Part shown: positions 1 to 11,485 of the stretch, in pieces | Layout of the letters: each line of letters opens with the position of its first letter | Position numbering within the stretch: the first letter of the stretch is position 1 | Assembly (NCBI GenBank): GCA_013176395.1 | Contig: JABMLP010000021.1 | Span: 620,001-684,000, forward strand | Origin: Venturia oleaginea | Taxonomy: Eukaryota; Ascomycota; Dothideomycetes; Venturiales; Venturiaceae | DNA: 64,000 nucleotides | Direction of reading: 5' to 3' | Translations under genes and position numbers: made by a program | The notes under the pieces: model-generated | What the model was told of the DNA's origin: nothing | What the model saw: the letters and a program-made list of their open reading frames with translations, nothing else | The model's database searches: none

Positions 1-158
1 TTCTTGCTATCCCGGGGATTGCAACTTTGGGCTTGGCGCGCTGTTCGTGGCAGCCGTTCTTTGCAGGCTCATCGGCTTAAGCGCCATGCTACTCTGCTAT
101 CGCCGACGTTCGGCAGATACCCTGGTCGGACTCCGGTACTCGTACAAAGCTTGCTAAC

Positions 159-1247
159 GTGCTTCGTCCAGCACCTAGCCTCGAGTATACTTCCTACGAT
201 AGCGAGCTCCTCCCTACAGTTCATAGGTTCTTCCTCCGTACCCTTCGCGAGCGAAACCTTGGCCTCTCTGATGAGTATATTACCCTCTTATGGTACGGCT
301 TGGCCCAGAACACGCGCAACACGTACGGCGCGGGTATCAAGAGCTGGGAGAGGTTCTGTACGCTGGAGGGCTGTGTAGACTATCCCGCAGAACCCCTCAA
401 TCTCGGCGAATGGATGGCAAGGCGTGTCATTACTGGAGGAGCGGAAGGCATCATTTCCGGCGCTACAGCGGCCAGCTACCTCTCCGCAGTACGTTCAAAG
501 CATATCGACCTGGGATACCCTATCAGCGCGTTCGCTGATCCGATGCTCCTACGCGCAAGACAGGGGGCTCTCAACCTCAGGCCTCCGAAGCGCAAGAATA
601 GGCTCCCTATTACTGTACGCATCCTTGAGGGACTGACGGCTGTGGAACCGACCACCGGAGCCGACCTCAATCTCGACACTCTCTTCAAGGTGGCCTATGC
701 TGGTTTCTTCCGCCTTGGCGAGCTGGCTTACACTAGAAGAGATAGGGAGCACCCGCTGTTCTCCTATACTCACGTCTTACGGAGCGATATCGCCTTCCAT
801 CGTCATACGCCTAGCCATCAGCCTTACGGGGTCTCTATTTTCCTGAAGCGTAGCAAGACCGATTACGCTAATCAGGGCGTTCCCATCTCCATCGCCGCAA
901 CGGGAAAACCTACCTGTGCAGTAGCCGCCCTGGTAAGACTTTTCAGGCACGATCCGAAGCCGCTTTCGGCGCCTCTCTTCGACATCGGCAAAGGGCATTG
1001 TTCGGCCGCTGCTGTACACATGCAACTACGCCGACGCCTCCTCGCTACTGGTATTATCTCCTCGCTGGACGACAAGTCCTACACAGGCCATTCCTTCCGC
1101 AGGGGTGCTGCTACGGACGCAGCTGCGAAGGGAGTGCCTGAGCTCGAGCTTAAGGCAGCGGGTCGATGGTCCTCCGAAGCTTTCCTCCGTTACATATCCC
1201 GTTCGTTCGAACAGCAGCTTGCAATCAGTCGCCTGTTCCTGATATGA
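159..1247 (+). CDS. Tyrosine recombinase of Ngaro/DIRS element (copy 1)
   Basis: A 362-residue tyrosine recombinase that would integrate the circular cDNA of the retrotransposon by site-specific strand exchange. The C-terminal catalytic domain is readable in order: an arginine in AGFFRLGELAY, a lysine in LKRSKTD, the box HSFRRGAAT (His-x-x-Arg), and a late GRWSSEAFLRYIS with the tyrosine nucleophile. The N-terminal half resembles the SAM-like core-binding domain (LWYGLAQNTRNTYGAGIKSW). The ORF is uninterrupted and differs from copy 2 at one visible residue (GGAEG here, GGAKG there), so it is recent and possibly active. The true start may be another in-frame codon, because the reading frame is open upstream. 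Confidence 0.9.
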   Translation: MLRPAPSLEYTSYDSELLPTVHRFFLRTLRERNLGLSDEYITLLWYGLAQNTRNTYGAGIKSWERFCTLEGCVDYPAEPLNLGEWMARRVITGGAEGIISGATAASYLSAVRSKHIDLGYPISAFADPMLLRARQGALNLRPPKRKNRLPITVRILEGLTAVEPTTGADLNLDTLFKVAYAGFFRLGELAYTRRDREHPLFSYTHVLRSDIAFHRHTPSHQPYGVSIFLKRSKTDYANQGVPISIAATGKPTCAVAALVRLFRHDPKPLSAPLFDIGKGHCSAAAVHMQLRRRLLATGIISSLDDKSYTGHSFRRGAATDAAAKGVPELELKAAGRWSSEAFLRYISRSFEQQLAISRLFLI

Positions 1248-1404
1248 CACCGTTGTGTTCACCCGATCGCCAAAAGCTATACTCTGCTTCGCTACACCGC
1301 TGTGTTTCTCGCCTCTACCCTGGACCGAGTATGTCGTACAGACTCGCCTCCTATCCCACCTCGTTTCCTTCTTGTTTGTCTGGGCCGCAGGCGCTTCGCT
1401 TCTG

Positions 1405-2032
1405 GGCAGTAGGGCACCTCATTTGCCTTCAATCGAGAAGCAATTGAGCCGTGGGCATGCCATCCTGAGACCTACCCCGTGGCTGAAGCCCCGTGTGGCT
1501 GAGGAAGCCTGTATGGCTCAGGGCTCAATGGCTTGCTCGCTCACAATGAAAATTCACGTGCCCTGGCCTGCGCCGGCCAATCAACAGATAAAACGTGCCA
1601 GATGACCGTGATCCGAAGGCGTGGCGAGATGGAGATAGATGCTAGTGTCTATCTGGTGGAGCAAGGGCCTCGTCCGACCAAGCGACAACAACAACATGGC
1701 GATCTCGCATATCGCACGACTTCTGAGCCCTCTGAGGCTCGTCTTGTATCTAGATTCCCACCCGCCTACACCCTGTAGTCAACGTCTTATACGTGCAGGC
1801 AGTAGGGCACCTCATTTGCCTTCAATCGAGAAGCAATTGAGCCGTGGGCATGCCATCCTGAGACCTACCCCGTGGCTGAAGCCCCGTGTGGCTGAGGAAG
1901 CCTGTATGGCTCAGGGCTCAATGGCTTGCTCGCTCACAATGAAAATTCACGTGCCCTGGCCTGCGCCGGCCAATCAACAGATAAAACGTGCCAGATGACC
2001 GTGATCCGAAGGCGTGGCGAGATGGAGATAGA
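1405..2032 (+). repeat. Split direct repeats B1-A2-B2 of the Ngaro element
   Basis: The 235-bp block at 1405-1639 is repeated at 1798-2032 (B1 and B2, both from GGCAGTAGGG to GATGGAGATAGA). Between them, 1640-1756 is a 117-bp block (TGCTAGTGTCTATC ... TCTAGATT) that matches the extreme 5' end of copy 2 (17469-17585, minus strand), so it is A2. A 41-bp spacer (1757-1797) separates A2 from B2. This is the A1-ORFs-B1-A2-B2 layout that Ngaro-type elements use to rebuild termini through a circular intermediate. Confidence 0.88.
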
Positions 2033-5000
2033 AAGATGTTTCAACACTATTCCTCCGTAAGCATTACCATATTGCAACACCACGTCGCAGCCGGCAGATG
2101 ACTCCATTTTCTCCAACTCCTGCTTTTTCTAGCCATCTCGCTTGCCATGCTCAGCAAATTGTATTTGCCACTTCAAATCACGACTAGAAGTCGTGCGCTT
2201 TCTTGTGTCCTTCCGGCTCTTCCAGACCCCGAAAGCCTGCCGATGGCTCCCAAGACTTGGACCGCCAAAGGAACAGGCGATGAAGGTCTTTATGATCCTC
2301 GAGATCGATGGAAGGGATTCTAAGGATAAGATGATGGTTCGGCTTTGAAGGACGTGTCTGGCGTGACGAGAGAGATGGAGACATTCGTCGATGGCCTAAA
2401 AAATGTGATTCTTTCCGTTTGATGACAGCCGAGAGACGACTCTAGTGTCTCTTACAGTGTGATCTGCTCTGAAAAGTCTAGATATCATCAGCGTTAGACT
2501 TGGTGTCACAAGCCTAGAATAAAGACGGATTTGCCTCGAATCTTTTTGATACTTCCTTCTCTGGTGGATCTCCAGGCTTCGAGGGAAATTGAGTCTCTCT
2601 ATCCTCGAGAAAGATTGAAGCTTCTCCATGCCATCCTCGCTTATTCCTCGTCGGCGATAGAAGTAATTGTGAAATCACAGAAAGAGGGTAGCTCTATGAG
2701 ACCGCGGATTGATGTGGCTTCTGTGAACGTATATGAGTCTCCTGGGCTGATGAATTTGCACTCTATCGGCTTGAAGAAGATGCAGAGGCTTGGTAGTTAA
2801 TGTCTGAGTACTCCATGATCGGAGTAATGCCGTTGATTCTCTGGAACCTGTGAGTAATGCTTCGTATCTGCACGACGATGGAGAAGTGGCTTAGTCTCAA
2901 TCATCAGCGGTAACCCTTCGAATAGAGACAGCTCCAATGGGCCTGGGAAATTTTGACTGCCCATTGTTGGCTTTTGTGGTCCGTTTCTCCACATGAAAAA
3001 TTGTCATCAATTCTTTCTGTTGCAAATTGTAGAGGCAACTTCGCCGCACGTTTTCGACAACGGAGCTCACTCGTAGACTATCATTTAAGGATCTAGTTTT
3101 CCGGTACTGGCTTCTCGCTTGCTTCTGTATGTCCGGAAGTAGATTGTGAAATGAGGGAAGGCCTAGAGTATTGCCAATTCTGGCATCGAGCTCCGCGGAA
3201 ACTCGTTGCACGAAGGAGCTCCACTCGCAACCACTCAAGGGCTTGACGGCCTCCAATTTTAGAATCAAAAGCGAAGCACAGTAGCAAGCGCAAGTAAAGA
3301 GCCTTCTTGAACTGCTCAAGGGCATGCGACATGGATCTGGACTAGAATCGGATTGGTGCTAGAGGCAAAGATTCTGCTGTTTTTTCCGTGAGGGAAGGGA
3401 AGAGTGTTGGCTATGTATCCGCGACTAAACACCAGTGAGCAGCTGATGCAGTCGCCGTGGAAGTTTGTTCTTCCTCCGACTTCTGAAGATCAGTGTTGGA
3501 GGCAAAGATCCTTTGCCGAGGGTGAAGGAAGCTTAGGGAGTGAAGTTTGGTGAAGGAAGGTTAGTGAAGAAAATGTTAGTGAAAAAAATGTTAGTGAAGA
3601 AAATGTTAGTGAAGAAAAGGTCAGTACAGAAAAGTTTGTTCGGCATGTATGCCCATCTTATTTTGCCCTGGAGTGAGAACGCTCCAGCTGCGAGAGTGAC
3701 GAGCAACTTTGCTCACCCCGGTGACTGAAGACGATTGCACAATGCAGCAATCCCTTCGCCTATGGGTGAGAACTCTGAAGGATGTTGGAAAAGTGTTGTG
3801 AACGGATGAAAGAATGTTGGAATGAGGGAGGAGGGAGGAGGGAGGGGACTCATCTGATTGTGTTTGTATCATGATGTTTTGGAAGAGGGTTTGAAAAATC
3901 GAAGGGCTTCATGGACTGGAAGCCCCTGATGTTAAGTAATGGCTCAAGTGGAGTCGTTGCACAGACACTCCCTCTGGAGCGGGAGGTTTTGATTGGCTAG
4001 GTAAGCAGAATATAATGTGATATTTCGACCCGGGCAGTGGCTGTGACTGCCGGGTGACTGCGGGACTATGGCAGGGTCCTTAGGATAGGCAGATGAGCGA
4101 TGGGAGTGCCCAGGCAACCGATGCAGACGATATATCATCTTGAGAGAGTTGGAAGGTCATTGATATCTATTCTGATGTTCCTGAGAGCGTTTTGTTGTCT
4201 AGAAGATTGATCAAACAGCCGTGATATAGCCAGCGTTCACCGTTTGAGTAGCAGCTATCTTCGCAGCCATATCTGTTGTGTTCCTCTGCACTCGTTTCTT
4301 GTGACGGCCGCCTTCATTTGATATGATTTTGCCATTGGATCTGACAGCAAGCTAATAGGACCACTCACCGAATGGTGACCTACTCCGTTCAAATCTCACA
4401 GCTATTCGACCGCTATTCACACACATATCCTTCGAGAAAATCCCACGGTCCACGTCCTAGTCTCCTCGCCCTCCGATACCTTCGCAAACCGAGCGAGTTC
4501 TCTTTCTTACACGATATCCCGAGTTCCTAGCCAAGGAGATGAATATTCGAACGCTTTTATTCAGCAATCAATCACGTCGGAAAGATATGGGGCATTCTTG
4601 CACGAGATGAATAAGTTCCATAGCAAGAGAAGTCTTTTCTGGCTCCCAAGGCAGAGGCATTGAACAGAGTTTTCAACGAGGGCATATAGGCGGGACCGGG
4701 GCATTTCAGCATATCTATGGCGGCGAGGTACCTGCTTTTCAAGCACAGCCAGCTATCGATGAATCCTTTGGATAGGAGGTTAGACTTGATTGCAGACTGA
4801 TAATTCAAAGAACTTGATTATTTGATAACAGCTTGCAGAGCAGCAACAGCATATCTCGTTTGCGTGAAACAAACCCACCTTTATACTCTCCTAACAAAGA
4901 TTCTTTATTGGAATCAGTCCTTCAGATCTCGCTGTCTGAACTTACTATCTAACAATCAGTGCCATTCCCACCACTCAACCTCGAAACAACCGCAATTTCG

Positions 5001-5045
5001 AAGCACCCACCTCAATCTCCAAATTCCTCACACACCAATTTAAAC
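2033..5045. other. Gene-poor host segment; no recognisable gene
   Basis: About 3 kb without a gene I can identify. The longest open frame is on the minus strand at 2897-3325 (142 codons, charged, no known motif), and the overlapping frames around it look like decayed coding sequence. The plus-strand frame at 2531-2800 (89 codons) is also unrecognised. A short tandem repeat sits at 3561-3620 and a GGAGGGA run at 3824-3847. A possible terminal exon on the minus strand (about 4219-4345) follows a plausible GTGAGT...CAG intron, but I cannot attach it to a gene. The final 150 bp (4900-5045) are pyrimidine-rich, like a fungal 5' leader. Confidence 0.4.
3561..3620 (+). repeat. 15-bp tandem repeat, four units
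   Basis: Four consecutive copies of TTAGTGAAGAAAATG with one or two substitutions. In one frame they spell repeated VKKM, but the surrounding frame is short and I do not take it as coding. Confidence 0.7.
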
Positions 5046-5257
5046 ATGCCTTTCATTGCCAGAGTCCGTACAGTCATTAAGAGCATCTGCGATATGCTCA
5101 AACGTAAGGCATTACGAGAACCCCTTCAAATGCAGACGTAGTCGCAAGAAGACGAACCGAAGGCTATAACACCACAGCCGGCCCAAGCACCAACGAATCC
5201 GCATTAAGGAACTCTTATATCCTACCCAATCTCTCCTCTCGACCTCTTTTTCTATAA
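5046..5257 (+). CDS. Possible small two-exon gene, unknown product
   Basis: Weak call. An ATG in good context (TTTAAACATGCC) follows a pyrimidine-rich leader. The first exon would run 5046-5103. A 74-bp intron 5104-5177 has GTAAGG, a CTATAAC branch-like site and CACAG. The second exon would end at TAA 5257. The 45-residue product begins MPFIARVRTVIKSICDMLK and has no domain I recognise. Without splicing the frame stops after 32 codons at 5141. It could equally be a non-coding transcript or chance. Confidence 0.22.
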
Positions 5258-5704
5258 ATCACCGAACCAGTTTCCATTCGATCTAAATATACCGGGTTTA
5301 TAAGGGTAAAAGTCGATATCCGAGCTACAGAAACACACGGGAACTAATCTGGAGGGAATCTTAGGGACGATGGAAGGAAAGAGCCCAATTCTGGAGCAAG
5401 AGAAGAAACTTGGTGATCCCAATATGGTGGCGTTGGATAAGTCTCGATACTGGATCGACACCAGGCATTGAAGCATTGAAGGAATGTTTTCTGAGCGCGT
5501 CAATGGCCGACTCATGAAATGATTGTTCGGAAGGGAAGGGCAGGTTACGTACGATCACTCTAAGGCGCAGGCAATTCCTTGCTGAAAGTCCAGTCGCGAG
5601 ACCTCCACCTTTAATTCGTAAAAACAGATTACCTTCTCCGAATCCTTGGCTATATTGTCTTCCAGATAAGCATGTCTCAAGAACTCATTCTTCGCCTGCT
5701 CCTT

Positions 5705-7487
5705 TCAAAAGATATACCGAAATTGTGGGTTCTGTAAGAGATGATCAGTAGGCGTTGCGCTAGGGGTTAAGTGATCTGAGTAACTCACCGTTTTATCCGT
5801 GAGGTCGTCCTCATATGCGTGATCGAAGCCTTCGGGGATGCCAGCCTTGTCGCGCTGCTGATTATCACTTTTACAAAGAGAGGCGTACGCAAGAATCAGG
5901 ATTGCAGCCAGGATGACGCATATCACTACAACAATGAAACCTGGGACATAACGTGGTGCGTCTTTGGTTTGGAAGACGAGGGGGCCGGCGAAGTTGCCTA
6001 TGCCGGGTTAGTGAAATTGCATAGATCCGTATATGACTTATTCACCAAGACAATATCCAATGTAGAGACCAGATGAGGCAAAAGTCTTCTTCGTATATCC
6101 CGCAATGTTGGCGATTTGAAGTCCCATCATGACAGCATATCCGGCACCAAAGGAAGGCAAGATGATTGTTGCAAACAGCAAGCCTCCAAGATTTGCCAGA
6201 GGCAATTTCCAGAGCAGGACGGCAGCAAGCGTTGTGCCCATGAAGGAACCAAACACAAGATAAGACCGAATATTGGTATATTTTCCAGCAAGGAATGTCA
6301 GAATAAGTTGGAGGGTGCCTGCGTATGCACCTGTGGGCATGATAAGTAGAATGGAGTTCAGTGATGAGAAACCAAAGCCTTGGACGATTATGGGAATGAA
6401 AGCAGAGATTGGACCTGGCATGCAAGTTAGCTGGAGTCCGCTCTCAAGCCAGTAGCATGAACCTGCCATTAGGTACCATGCATAAGAAAGCAATGGTAAA
6501 CATTAACCAGAATTTGAGGTCCAAAATGAGTTCCAGAACTTGCTTGCCCTTGAAATGCGTGTTGCGGACGCCAGAGTTGTTTGAGCGCAAACGGGCAAGC
6601 ATAATGTATCTCTCTCGGTCGTCGAACCCCTTGGCTCGCACTGGATCTGGTGGCAACACAAAGAAGATCACGATACCCCAAAGTATGGTCAGGCCACCAG
6701 CAAAATAGTACATATACCGCCAAGTGCCTTTGCCGCCGTTGATCGAGCCAAAGCCATAATTGATCAATGGAGAGAAAATGGATACATAGCCAGTGCAGCT
6801 ATACCATATTCCCATACGTATGGATTGTTCGTTCTTGCGATAGAATGATCCCTGTTTTTCGATAAGCCACAGAACAAACGAAGGGTTATGATTGTAATTA
6901 CCCACCACAATCAGCATGAACATCGGATTAATACCGCTCTCCAGCGCTCCAAGGAAGAATCGTTGAGCATAAATGCCTTTGTAGTTTGTGCAAACGGTCG
7001 TGAGGATGAGGCAAACTCCCCAGAGTGTCACCGTCGCCGACGCCACTCGTTCTACAGGAAACTTCTGAGCCAACAGCATGGTTGGATAGGTGCCCAGAAT
7101 GAAACCGAGATAAAAGATAGCTGCCGTGTACGAGTAACGAGTGCCTGTCAACAAGCCTAAGTCCTGTCGTATTCCGAACAGTGCCTGTTTAATGTCAGTT
7201 GGATTTCAGATGCCATAACAGAAGCCCTTCCGTACGGCTTGAGACAACATGGCCTTGTCATAGTATTGTAGCCCATATGTCAAGCAGAGTATCGGCATCA
7301 ACTTCCAATCAATTTTTCGCCGAAGCTTCTTCTCCTCAGCATCCTCCCAAGTCTCCTCCCCGTGGTAAGTTGCGAGAACTTTTACGGCTTCATCGTTGTG
7401 GACCGTTTCTATCAGCTTAGTGTCCTGGGTTTCCTCATTCATCTCAGTCTGCCCCAGAGGAATAATTTTCTCGATGTCGGCTGACAT
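5705..7487 (-). CDS. MFS transporter, allantoate permease (Dal5) family
   Basis: A plasma-membrane proton-coupled importer of the anion:cation symporter/Dal5 family, whose members take up allantoate, ureidosuccinate, vitamins or small peptides; the substrate cannot be read from sequence. Five exons join in frame (7487-7236, 7184-6467, 6414-6046, 5997-5789, 5731-5705) to give 524 residues, the usual family length. Family signatures are YGLQYYDKAMLSQA at the first membrane segment, the following QDLGLLTGTRYSYTAAIFYLGF, QRFFLGALESGINPMF and NGPISAFIPIIVQGFGFS. The N-terminus is an acidic cytosolic tail. Introns are 48-57 bp. Intron 2 (6466-6415) fits the frame only with a GC donor, because the GT candidates break it. 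The gene may act with the hydantoinase and amidase 15 kb away in nitrogen scavenging, which is inference. Confidence 0.9.
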
Positions 7488-8100
7488 ATTTGATAGCGAT
7501 GAACAGAAATCAAAGGCAGAAATTCAGGCGTGAAAGCAAAAAGTTCGTCCCAGCTTCCTGGAGTCTTCTTCTAGGATTCACAAACATGTATGTGGGAGCA
7601 AGGTCTAGCCTAAGGAAATAGCGCCTGATCCCGATTGGGCGTCGATATCTAACTTCCAGGGGTGCTTTAATAGGGGGATGGTGATTACTCTTGGAAAGCG
7701 GTGAAAATCACTGCCAGATGTAGAAAGCTGCTGGGATTGCCGGGATCTTTGCCGAATGGATGGATGGATGAATTCAATACACCCGTCGGGCCAGTATGGC
7801 TCCAGGGGGACACTACCGACTCTCTATTATACATTATATCCCACTGTCAACGCTCCCTTCATTCCAAGCCCAAACCTTTTAATTTTATAACGTATCTTTC
7901 CAACATACTCTGTTTTCAAATTGACCAAAACTCCAGAAACAACAACAAAAACGAAAGGCGCAACTTACCGTCTACCAATAGACTGATAGGATCAGAGATT
8001 GGCGGTTAGTAAAAAGGGGGTGTCGGATCTAGGATTGCTGCTTGCATGGGTACTATCTTAATGAGTGAGTCCACATGCTCGGAGTTGGTTTCGTTAGAGA
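7488..8100. other. Intergenic: transporter promoter and LINE 3' flank
   Basis: This holds the upstream region of the Dal5-like gene and, from about 8000, probable 3' untranslated sequence of the truncated LINE that follows. No ORF of interest and no clear promoter element could be defined. Confidence 0.4.
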
Positions 8101-8735
8101 CTATTCCGTCTCTCGGCTGAATCGTTTTGTAGCGTCTACGAACGCAATTGTCGCTCGCACCGCTGCTACATCTGGCGTCCATTTTGGACCATCAATCATC
8201 TCTCCTCTTCTGTTTGTAAGTGTTGAGCGGCCTCCTACTAAATAGGAGACGTCGCTCCTTGGTTCGGTCGCTTCTCTTAAGAGCCGCCGTTGCTCGCTCC
8301 ATCGTTTGCAATCGAGTAGGAAATGCTGTACGCTTTCCACGACTCCGCATTCTTCGCACAATGGCGACTCCACCGCTCCGATTTGGTTCAGGTACTTGTT
8401 CAGTCGGCAATGTGACGTCCGTAATTGAGCTAGGGTTTGGGCCTCTGTTTTGGATAGCTGGTTATAGATGGTGCGTGTGTGTTTTCCAGGGATAGCAGCA
8501 TCGATAGATTTGGTGAATCTCCCTCCTCGCAGTGGTTTATTGCTTGGCTGACAGCTCTTTTTTGCTTGCCTAATCAGTGCTGAGCGTAGTCGTATCTCTG
8601 ACGGGACTGCGCTCCCTGCTTTGGTACTTCTTTTGGCCATTTTGTCTGCCGCTTCGTTGCCCTTGATGCCAGAATGTGCCGGGATCCATCGAAGAACCAC
8701 GGCAATACCCTTTGCCGAAGCAGACTTGTACTACG
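8101..8735 (-). mobile_element. 5'-truncated Tad/I-type LINE: RNase H tail and zinc knuckle
   Basis: The 3' end of a non-LTR retrotransposon ORF2. The open frame from about 8735 to the stop at 8101 starts inside an RNase H domain (VVLRWIPAHSGIKGNEAAD, with the terminal His and Asp). It continues into the C-terminal linker and a CCHC-like motif (CEECGVVESVQHFLLDC), the usual end of fungal Tad1-like proteins. Endonuclease and reverse transcriptase are missing: the sequence changes abruptly near 8735, the 5' truncation expected of aborted target-primed reverse transcription. A poly-A tail or target duplication at the 3' side near 8000 could not be defined. Confidence 0.82.
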
Positions 8736-9048
8736 GTTACATGGCTATTAGTTGTAATTAGTCTATTTGAAGCTGTAGATCTCTCAGTATATACACAGTT
8801 TCTTACCCCCTCACCCCCTGCTGAGGGAGGTTATACAAAGCGGTGATAGGAAGATGGCCAATCAGATTCTGCTTATAAATGTATTAAATCACCAAGATCT
8901 GAGTAAAATACCGAATTATTAAGCCCTCAGATCACCGCATTTAACGTGGGACTAACAACTAGTATGTCGGACACCATAGTAACTTGACTTTTGGTGTGTG
9001 AAGCATTTGAGTGTCGTATCAGTACCTCTACTCATTTTCTCATTAACC
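8736..9048. other. Intergenic, promoter side of the MBL-fold gene
   Basis: Non-coding. A CCCCCTCACCCCCTGCTGAG stretch lies near 8805 and A/T-rich sequence follows to the start codon. No feature beyond a probable promoter. Confidence 0.35.
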
Positions 9049-10520
9049 ATGGCTCCTTTCAAAGATGCGGTTCTGTTTCCAAAAGGCAGCGAAGCAGTGG
9101 TGGTCAAAATGATCAACCCGGTGAGCTTTGGGCCTGCGATTCTCCAGCGATTCATGGCGCTTATGGTTCCAGGCTTGGAGACATTCAAGTCCTTACCATC
9201 CCTCTGCTTCTTGTTCGAGCATCCCTCAGGCCGTAAGCTTGTTTGGGATCTCGGAATTAGAGAAGATTATGACAACTACGCCACTTCCATCGCAAGTTAT
9301 CTACCGACGACCAAGTACGAGTTTCAGTTCGGTAGAAGTGTGTTGGAAGCTACAAACGCACGAACTACACAAATACGAGCTTCAAAAGATAATGAATCGC
9401 ATGACTTCAAAAGCTAGGAATCTACAGCATATTCAAGTCATTTGAGTACCCTCAATTTATGCTTTGATGCATGAACTTTGATGCATCAAGTACACATCAG
9501 AAACGGAGTCTTAAAACGATCCTGAAACCCAACAAAGTGTCGCAAATACCTTGGAAGAGTCCGGCATTGCACTTGAAGAAATCGAGGCGATGATTTGGAG
9601 GTGAGCTTGGATCTGACTTTCGCAGATGGAAATTGAGATCAATGAGATAGTAGCTTCTATGATCGCGCCGTTGGCCTTCAGCTATGTTCGACGACAAAAT
9701 TGAGATCAATATGCTAACATGAGAGATCAGTCACTGGCACTGGGATCATATCGGTGATCCTTCGCTCTTTCCTAGCACAACAAGTTTGGTAGTTGGACCA
9801 GGTTTTGAAAAAGCTATGTTGCCAGGCGCTCCCTCAAATCCATTGTCTCCAATTCTGGAAAGCAATTATACGCAAGTCTCTCTTCCGATCAGTTTTCAGT
9901 ATCTCCCAACAGACTAACCGCAAAATAGAGGACGAACACTGCGCGAAATCTCCTTTGATGGCCCAGGAGCTCTGTCAATTGGACAATTCCCCGCGTTTGA
10001 TTATTTCGGAGACGGTTCGTTCTACATCCTCGACAGTCCTGGCCACGCAGTCGGTCACTTATGTGGCCTTGCACGCACAACGATGAATCCGGATACTTTT
10101 ATTTTGATGGGAGGAGATGTTTGTCATTACTCAGGAATCATGCGGCCTTCCAAACTGCTTCCCATGCCTGCAACAATTTCACCCGACTCTTTTCACTCCG
10201 AGGGCGATACACCATTGTGTCCTGGTCATGTCTGCGAAGAGCTACAAACATCGCGTGGAAGAGAGGCAGAGGATACATTATTCGATATGACGTTCGGCCT
10301 CGATATCCCTTTGGCCACACATACCGTCCGACAATTACAAGAACTCGATTGCCATGAAGATGTGTTTGCAATTATTGCCCACGATAGCGCAGTCCGAGAT
10401 GGTGTTCCCCATTTCCCAGCGGCTCTAAATGCCTGGAATAAAGAGGGCTGGGGTAAGAAGCTCAAATGGGCGTTTCTCCGTGATCTGGAGTCATACTGGG
10501 AGTCTAAGCGGTTAGCATAG
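9049..10520 (+). CDS. Metallo-beta-lactamase-fold hydrolase (lactonase-like), possibly frame-broken
   Basis: A dinuclear-metal hydrolase of the MBL fold, related to N-acyl-homoserine-lactonase-like fungal proteins that open lactones or related rings. I chose ATG 9049 for its ACCATGGC context. The metal ligands are HWHWDHIGD (split by the intron 9601-9730), the histidine in DSPGHAVGH, the aspartate in MGGDVCHYSG and the histidine in IIAHDS. The second intron, 9872-9928, has a GCAAGT donor. The C-terminus ends KLKWAFLRDLESYWESKRLA. Problem: exon 1 (through about 9330) and the exon at about 9514-9600 could not be joined in frame. A TAA lies in the required frame near 9510, and no AG acceptor downstream of it fits. 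The gene may therefore be a recent pseudogene or use a splice I missed. A monooxygenase relic lies 600 bp downstream. Confidence 0.75.
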
Positions 10521-11107
10521 GTCCGAACTTTGAAATCACACTCTCTCGACAAACTCAAATCCAAATCCTGGTTCATGTGGTTGGACGGTCAGCCTCGTCT
10601 CTTGAAAGATCGACATCCGCCAGCGGCTACGGCAATGAGTCCGTGAGTCAAATTTGAGATGGCCGAAACTATGCAGCTGCGTCCGTAGTCTGCGAATTTG
10701 TGGTCACTATGCTGCTATTGTGGAGTTGCTAGCGGTATCCCATATGCCACTTCCGGTAATTCAGGTTACTCTTCTCGAACTAGCCCCAGTCATCCCATAT
10801 TAACCGCTCCACAGGTTCGCATTCCAGCTCGTATTCAAGTTCGCTGTCAATGCCGCGATAAGCTCATACACTTTCCCTGTAGTGGAGATCTGCGGGACTT
10901 CGGCACGATCCAAGCTTTGGCTAATGCGGATCCGAGAGAGATGCTCATCAAGGTTGAAGGCTCGCATTGGGAGTTGAAGACGCATTATTTTCATTGTTTA
11001 TCTATTCTAAGATATTGCTCTCACTTCCTTGCGCTGAGGTCTACTCGATTGTAGACATAAGATACTTATGTAAATTCCGCCGTGAACTCGAACAAGTTCC
11101 AGTGCCT
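10521..11107. other. Intergenic, no recognisable gene
   Basis: The open frame on plus at 10698-11054 (118 codons) and that on minus at 10800-10994 have no known motif. This is probably the decayed flank of the monooxygenase relic that follows. Confidence 0.35.
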
Positions 11108-11485
11108 GAACACGGGCTTAGACTACGATGTCCTCATCATTGGTCCCGGATTGAGTGGAATATATTCTTTGATGCGCATGAGGGAGCTCGGATTGGAAGT
11201 AAGAGGTACCGCAGAAGGTGGAACTTGGTTATGGTGAATTACCTTATCCAACAGAACGCTTTGTATGGACTGAAGGATTATCACGAATCACTTTTCGGGA
11301 GCTCGTTTTGATTCTGAAAGCTATTCTTATGGTTTCATTACTCGAAAAATGGGACTGACGGAGCCCTTCTCACCTCAACCCGAGACCTCAAAGTCCATCC
11401 ACTTTCTCACCAAGAAATTTAACATAGAAGATGATATATAATTCAATACCAAAATTAAGAGCGCGTACTTATAGCAAAATGGTAA
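11108..11485 (+). pseudogene. Baeyer-Villiger monooxygenase, N-terminal relic
   Basis: The remains of a flavin-dependent monooxygenase that inserts oxygen next to a ketone to form an ester or lactone. Readable pieces are LDYDVLIIGPGLSGIYSL (the first FAD-binding GxGxxG), EGGTWLW, then after a frame change GARFDSESYSYGF and FSPQPETSKSIHFLTKKF. Only about the first 120 residues of a ~550-residue family remain. Breaks include TGA after GTWLW, a shift before GARFD, and TAA at 11439-11441 where the family usually has glutamine (CAA to TAA). A BVMO next to an MBL-fold lactonase suggests the remnant of a ketone-to-lactone-to-hydroxyacid catabolic pair, which is inference. Confidence 0.8.

Larger units (their letters stand above)
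1..2032 (+). mobile_element. Ngaro/DIRS-type tyrosine-recombinase retrotransposon, copy 1 (left part outside window)
   Basis: This is the right part of a retrotransposon that integrates with a tyrosine recombinase instead of a DDE integrase. It is the same element as the complete copy at 11900-17585 but in the opposite orientation. Base 1 falls just after the point where the tandem array of copy 2 ends, so the array and reverse transcriptase should lie left of the window. It contains an intact recombinase ORF followed by split direct repeats in the order B1 (1405-1639), A2 (1640-1756), B2 (1798-2032), the 3' architecture typical of Ngaro elements. Host DNA resumes at 2033. Such elements make no target-site duplication, and none is seen. 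Confidence 0.9.

Noticed and set aside
4219..4380. Possible terminal exon on minus (SNGKIISNEGGRHKK...) after a GTGAGT...CAG intron
   Set aside because: The upstream frame closes within ~40 codons, and no protein family is recognised.
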